A stretch of DNA of 64,000 nt from Acidovorax radicis. Lineage in GTDB: Bacteria; Pseudomonadota; Gammaproteobacteria; Burkholderiales; Burkholderiaceae_C. Positions 60,149 through 64,000 of this stretch are shown here, one piece after another. The stretch is taken from positions 4,216,001 to 4,280,000 of the forward strand of contig NZ_CP075184.1 of NCBI RefSeq assembly GCF_020510705.1, written 5' to 3'. The notes below the pieces were generated by a model. That model saw nothing but the letters and a program-made list of their open reading frames with translations, did no database searches and was not told the DNA's origin. Every line of letters starts with the position of its first letter. Position 1 is the stretch's first letter. A program made the translations under genes and the position numbers.

Positions 60149-60321
60149 AAGGGTTTTTTTGGATGTCTAGACAGCATGCACCGCTATACTTCAGCCCACA
60201 TTGCAGAGGCGGATTCTAGTGGGCCCGCTGTTTCGACTTGTTTTTCGTCATCCTGTCGAATGGCTGCAGCCTGACAGTCTGTGTTTCATGCCTTGCCCCG
60301 TCTTAGCGCCGGAGGAGTGTC

Positions 60322-60348
60322 ATGGATTCGCAATCACCCTGGGAATAG
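60322..60348 (+). CDS. Eight-residue leader ORF before the M23 peptidase gene
   Basis: ATG 60322 has a very strong GGAGGAG ribosome site and encodes MDSQSPWE before TAG (60,346-60,348). The peptidase frame is +1 relative to it, and the likely TTG start lies four bases past the stop. It may couple or limit translation of the peptidase by reinitiation. Confidence 0.4.
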   Translation: MDSQSPWE

Positions 60349-60352
60349 AATT

Positions 60353-61711
60353 TTGATTCACGGCTTGACCACCGCCAGTTCGGCTTTGCTTGACCGACTG
60401 TCCCGCACGATCCAACAACACCCCAAACGTATCACTGCCGCCATCGCAGCCTTGCTGTTGACCGGCGGTGGCGGCGCTTTCGCCGTGGCATCGCTGGGCC
60501 CCGACGTGGCCGAATTGCCCGTGCGCACGGTGAGCTACCCCGTAGAGTCACTGGCTGAAAATCTGGTATTGGGCCAACTGGAGTCCCCAGGCTTCTCGCT
60601 GTTCCGCTCCGAGCAGGTGCGCAGCAGCGACACGCCAGAGTCGTTGCTTCAACGCCTGGGCGTGGCCGACCCGGCCGCTGCCGCTTTTTTGCGAAGTGAC
60701 AGTCCTGTCCGACAAAATGTGCTCGGACGCACTGGCCGTATCGTTTCTGCCGAGACCACCGATGACCATCGCCTCGTGCGCCTGACAGTCCGCTGGGTAC
60801 CTGACGACAGTGGCGACTTCCGCCGCCTGATTGTCGAGCGCAAGGGCGAGCAATTCGCCACGCGCATCGAAACCGCCAAGATGACGACCAGCAGCCGCCT
60901 GTCGGGCGGCATCATCCAGAGTTCGCTGTTTGCCGCCACCGATGCATCAAACATCCCCGACGCTGTCGCGGTGCAAATGGCCGAGCTGTTTTCGGGCAAC
61001 ATCGACTTTCGCCGCTCGCTGCGCAAGGGCGACCGCTTTTCGGTGGTGTACGAAACCCTGGAAGCCGATGGCGAACCGCTCTCCAGCGGCCGCGTACTGA
61101 GCGCCGAGTTTGTCAACAACGGCAAGAACCATGAAGCCGTCTGGTTCCAGGAACCGGGCGCAGCCAAAGGCGCGTACTACACCCTCAATGGCGAGAGCAT
61201 GCGCCGCGCCTACCTCGCGGCACCGGTGGAATTCTCGCGGGTGACAAGCGGCTTCAAAATGCGCCTGCACCCCATCCTGAAAACGTGGCGAGCGCACCTG
61301 GGGACCGACTTTGCAGCCCCCACCGGCACTGCCGTGCGCACCGTGGGTGATGGTGTGGTCGAGTTTGCCGGCGTGCAAAACGGCTATGGCAACGTTATCT
61401 TCGTCAAGCACCGCAATCAGCACGTCACCGTGTATGCCCATCTGAGCCGCATTGATGTGCACCAGGGCCAAACGGTGGAACAAGGCCAGACCATTGGAGC
61501 CGTGGGCGCCACCGGCTGGGCCACCGGGCCACACCTGCATTTCGAATTCCGCGTGAACGGCCAGCAGCAAGACCCGATGACCATCGTCGCCCAAAGTGAT
61601 GCAGCGGCACCTGTGTCGGCGGCTGCGCGCCCTGTCTTCAACCGCCTGGCGGCCAACATGCGGGTGCAGTTGTCTGCCGCAGCGCTGATCGAACAGGCCA
61701 GCGCGGACTGA
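60353..61711 (+). CDS. M23-family peptidoglycan endopeptidase (LytM domain)
   Basis: About 452 residues from TTG 60353; the frame is open from 60,281. A membrane anchor (RITAAIAALLLTGGGGAFAVASLG) puts the enzyme in the periplasm. The C-terminal LytM domain has HLGTDFAAPTGT (zinc His and Asp), VYAHLS and HLHFEFR (zinc His), all intact. It should cut peptide cross-links in peptidoglycan. It lies between tyrS and anmK, an order usual in this family of bacteria. Confidence 0.9.
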   Translation: MIHGLTTASSALLDRLSRTIQQHPKRITAAIAALLLTGGGGAFAVASLGPDVAELPVRTVSYPVESLAENLVLGQLESPGFSLFRSEQVRSSDTPESLLQRLGVADPAAAAFLRSDSPVRQNVLGRTGRIVSAETTDDHRLVRLTVRWVPDDSGDFRRLIVERKGEQFATRIETAKMTTSSRLSGGIIQSSLFAATDASNIPDAVAVQMAELFSGNIDFRRSLRKGDRFSVVYETLEADGEPLSSGRVLSAEFVNNGKNHEAVWFQEPGAAKGAYYTLNGESMRRAYLAAPVEFSRVTSGFKMRLHPILKTWRAHLGTDFAAPTGTAVRTVGDGVVEFAGVQNGYGNVIFVKHRNQHVTVYAHLSRIDVHQGQTVEQGQTIGAVGATGWATGPHLHFEFRVNGQQQDPMTIVAQSDAAAPVSAAARPVFNRLAANMRVQLSAAALIEQASAD

Positions 61712-61770
61712 TCCCCGCACTGCTGGCCAAACACGCTGCCCCGCCCACCGTCGCGACCGATCCACAGGCC

Positions 61771-62886
61771 ATGTCCGATCTGTATATCGGCCTGATGTCG
61801 GGCACATCGCTCGACGGGGTGGACGGCGTGCTGGCCGACTTCTCCGGGCCGCGCATGGTGGTCACCCACCATGCCAGCACCGCTTTTGCGCCAGCGCTGC
61901 GCGCAGAGCTCCTGGCGCTCAATACCCCCGGTAGCAACGAATTACATCGCGCCGCGCTGGCCGGCAATGCGCTGTCGCGCACATACGCCCGCGTTGTGCA
62001 TGAACTGCTGGAGCGCAGCGGCCACGCCGCGTCTGCCATCCGAGCCATTGGCGCCCATGGCCAGACAGTGCGGCACCGACCCCAGGAATTTGACGGAACA
62101 GGCTACACGCTACAACTGGGCAATCCTGCCCTGCTTGCGGAAATAACGCGCATTGCGGTGGTCGCCGACTTGCGCAGCCGCGACGTGGCAGCCGGGGGCC
62201 AGGGGGCCCCGCTGGTGCCAGCGTTTCACCAAGGCATTTTCGGCCGCACCGGTGAAACCGTTCTGGTGCTGAACATCGGCGGTATCTCCAACCTCAGCGT
62301 TCTGGGCGCGGACGATAGCGTCATCGGGTTTGACTGCGGGCCCGGCAACGCATTGATGGACTACTGGTGTCAACGCCATACCGGGCACGCGTTTGACGCT
62401 GCCGGCGCCTGGGCCGCATCGGGGCAGGTGTTGCCTGACTTGCTGGGGGCATTGATGCAAGAGCCCTTCTTGCAAAAGACGCCCCCCAAAAGTACGGGCC
62501 GCGATCTGTTCAACCCGGCCTGGCTGGAGACTCATCTGCAGCGCTTTGCACATGCGGCGCCGGTTGACGTGCAAGCGACATTGACAGAATTCACCGTTAG
62601 CGCTTGCTGCAATTGCGCAAATAGCTATAAAAACAATAGCAAAACATTGGCAGTATGTGGCGGTGGCGCACTCAACACCCATCTCATGACGCGCCTTCAG
62701 CTCGCCTGCCGCGACCTGCAGGTGGTGCCCACGGATGCGCTGGGCCTGCCCGCAATGCAGGTAGAAGCAGCCGCTTTTGCATGGCTGGCCCGACAGACGT
62801 TACACGCAGCGCCTGGTAACCTGGCCAGTGTGACCGGCGCAGTCGGCCAGCGGGTGCTGGGTGCCGTGTACCCGGCCTGCCCCTGA
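61771..62886 (+). CDS. anmK: Anhydro-N-acetylmuramic acid kinase AnmK, with a repeat inside the gene
   Basis: 371 residues. AnmK phosphorylates 1,6-anhydro-MurNAc from cell-wall turnover. Family motifs are seen: IGLMSGTSLDGVDGVL, HGQTVRH, NIGGISNLSVL, DCGPGNALMDYW and VCGGGALNTHLM. Between TLTEFTV and TLAVCGGG the residues SACCNCANSYKNNSK come from a dispersed repeat (62,597-62,645) read in frame. They replace the helix normally found there. Activity may be retained but is uncertain. It follows the M23 peptidase gene by 59 bp. Confidence 0.92.
   Translation: MSDLYIGLMSGTSLDGVDGVLADFSGPRMVVTHHASTAFAPALRAELLALNTPGSNELHRAALAGNALSRTYARVVHELLERSGHAASAIRAIGAHGQTVRHRPQEFDGTGYTLQLGNPALLAEITRIAVVADLRSRDVAAGGQGAPLVPAFHQGIFGRTGETVLVLNIGGISNLSVLGADDSVIGFDCGPGNALMDYWCQRHTGHAFDAAGAWAASGQVLPDLLGALMQEPFLQKTPPKSTGRDLFNPAWLETHLQRFAHAAPVDVQATLTEFTVSACCNCANSYKNNSKTLAVCGGGALNTHLMTRLQLACRDLQVVPTDALGLPAMQVEAAAFAWLARQTLHAAPGNLASVTGAVGQRVLGAVYPACP
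62597..62645. repeat. Dispersed Comamonadaceae-type repeat, copy 5, inside anmK
   Basis: TTAGCGCTTGCTGCAATTGC, GCAAATAGCTATAAA and ACAATAGCAAAAC match the element order of copy 1 (AGCGCTTG, GCGCAA, AGCTAT, AAAAC). The reading frame of anmK stays open through it. Confidence 0.7.
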
Positions 62887-62924
62887 CCGAAGGACGCGCG
62901 CCTGGCGACTACGCCCTGGTGCCG

Positions 62925-64000
62925 TTAGCCCGGTTCGCGGGCCTCCACCGCCGCCTCGGCGGCATGGCGCGAGCGGTCTTGCGGTGACAGCTGCCAAAAG
63001 ATACCTGCAGATGCCACGGTGATGAGCCCCATGCAGGCGAAGGTGGCCTGGAACGCTGGCAGTGTTTGTAACCCCGCCCCCGCAGCTTGAAAGAACTCGG
63101 TGAACGCAGCCAGCACGGCACCAGCGGCGGCCACCCCCATGCCCATCGCCACCATCTGCACCATGGACAACAAGCTGTTGCCGCTGCTGGCCATGGCGTG
63201 CTCCAGGTCCTTGAGGGTGACGGTGTTCATGGCGGTGAATTGCAGTGAGTTCACGGCGCCAAACACGGCCAGTTGCACAACATGCACCCACAGCGGCTGC
63301 GTGGGCGCCGCCAGCCCGAAGCTGGCCATGGTCACGCCCACCAGCAGCGTGTTGCCCACGAGCACTTGGCGGTAACCAAAGCGGGTGATCAGCGTGGTGG
63401 TGAACCGCTTCATCGACATGCCCGCTGTGGCGACCGGCAGCATCATCATCCCCGCCTGCATTGGCGAGTAGCCCATGGTGACCTGCAGCAGCAGTGGGAT
63501 CAAGAACGGCATGCACGCGCTGCCCAGTCTGGCAAAAAGATTACCCAGCAAACCAATGCGCAAGGTGTCGATAGAGAACAGCCGCGGGGAAAACAACGGG
63601 TCAGGCTTGCGGGCTGCGTGCAACCAATAGGCAACGAGGCTGGCCAGCCCGAAAATCATGAGCACCAACACGCTGGCCTGCCGCAACCCCAGGCTGGCCA
63701 GCCCATCCAGCGCCAGTGACAAGGCCACCATGCCGAAGGCCAGCATCAGGTAGCCTGCCATGTCAAAGCGCGAGACCATGGGCACCGGCTCGCCCGGCAT
63801 GTGGCGCAAGGTGGCCACGCAGCCTATCAGCCCTACCGGCACGTTGATGAGAAAAATCCAGTGCCACGACGCCGCCTCCACGAGCCACCCACCCAGGGTT
63901 GGCCCCAGCAGCGGGCCAATGAGCCCCGGAATGGCCACAAAACTCATCGCCCGCAAGAACTTCTCGCGTGGGAAAGTCCGCAGCACCACCAACCGCCCCA
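62925..64000 (-). CDS. MFS exporter of the DHA2 (EmrB/QacA) type, N-terminus outside the window
   Basis: The frame runs off the right edge (about 358 residues visible). DHA2 motifs are seen: GLIGPLLGPTLGGWLVEAASWHWIFLINVPVG, close to motif C plus the family signature, and nine or so membrane helices. It should export drugs or metabolites using the proton gradient. The C-terminus ends with a short basic tail. Confidence 0.9.
   Translation of the reverse strand, partial: GRLVVLRTFPREKFLRAMSFVAIPGLIGPLLGPTLGGWLVEAASWHWIFLINVPVGLIGCVATLRHMPGEPVPMVSRFDMAGYLMLAFGMVALSLALDGLASLGLRQASVLVLMIFGLASLVAYWLHAARKPDPLFSPRLFSIDTLRIGLLGNLFARLGSACMPFLIPLLLQVTMGYSPMQAGMMMLPVATAGMSMKRFTTTLITRFGYRQVLVGNTLLVGVTMASFGLAAPTQPLWVHVVQLAVFGAVNSLQFTAMNTVTLKDLEHAMASSGNSLLSMVQMVAMGMGVAAAGAVLAAFTEFFQAAGAGLQTLPAFQATFACMGLITVASAGIFWQLSPQDRSRHAAEAAVEAREPG

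Noticed and set aside
1-64000. tRNA or rRNA genes
   Set aside because: No cloverleaf with the GTTCRA arm or rRNA sequence was recognised by eye; a covariance search was not possible.

Overview
The window looks like a chromosome segment of a beta-proteobacterium of the family Comamonadaceae (Acidovorax / Comamonas / Diaphorobacter type). This is inferred from the GC-rich housekeeping genes in the right third (glmS, glmU, fabF-type synthase, tyrS, anmK, LysR and two DUF2917 proteins) and from a dispersed intergenic repeat built on AGCGCTTG and AGCTAT motifs. No species can be named from the sequence alone.

Bases 1 to about 44,960 form an accessory island ending downstream of glmS, the classical Tn7 target gene. 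It carries a complete Tn7-like transposition module: tnsA-tnsB-tnsC on the plus strand (5.4-9.8 kb) and, on the minus strand, tnsD, a small Cro/C1-type regulator and a second TniQ protein (9.9-13.4 kb). A candidate transposon end lies at 44,818-44,961, with terminal TGTGGG and repeated TnsB-site-like blocks, 126 bp from the glmS stop codon. The opposite end is not in the window.

Cargo, left to right: a minus-strand cluster of unrecognised genes with a duplicated, partly frameshifted small gene and a 2-oxoglutarate dioxygenase (0.8-4.3 kb); a 1321-residue DUF4365-TPR-PIN-like protein, probably defensive (13.6-17.6 kb); a His-Xaa-Ser maturation operon hxsB-hxsC-hxsA without a recognisable hxsD, followed by a small exported protein and a membrane-anchored Mrr-type nuclease (17.8-22.4 kb); an IS3-family remnant and an intact IS5-family element with TTAA target duplication; copper-handling genes (CopZ-like, CueR-like, CusF-like, a CusA-type pump whose 5' end is deleted and joined to a cupredoxin tail, Met/His-rich lipoprotein) at 24.2-29.8 kb; a 5'-truncated umuC; a HAD protein; a regulator/partner pair with a shared operator-like palindrome; an orphan mobile mystery protein A; a four-cassette array of integron attC sites without an integrase gene (33.8-38.2 kb), one attC being split by an IS1111-group element; an ArsR regulator; and a Gabija-type gajA-gajB pair (40.1-44.3 kb).

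Bases 45,087 to 64,000 are ordinary chromosome: glmS, an Lrp-type regulator, cbpA-cbpM, a MASE2-GGDEF cyclase, a histidine kinase coupled to glmU, a Crp/Fnr regulator with N-terminal cysteines, a BLUF photosensor, a FabF-type synthase divergent from a TetR regulator, two DUF2917 proteins divergent from a LysR regulator, tyrS, an M23 peptidase, anmK and an MFS exporter cut by the window edge. GlmS and GlmU both feed UDP-GlcNAc synthesis, and AnmK recycles anhydro-MurNAc.
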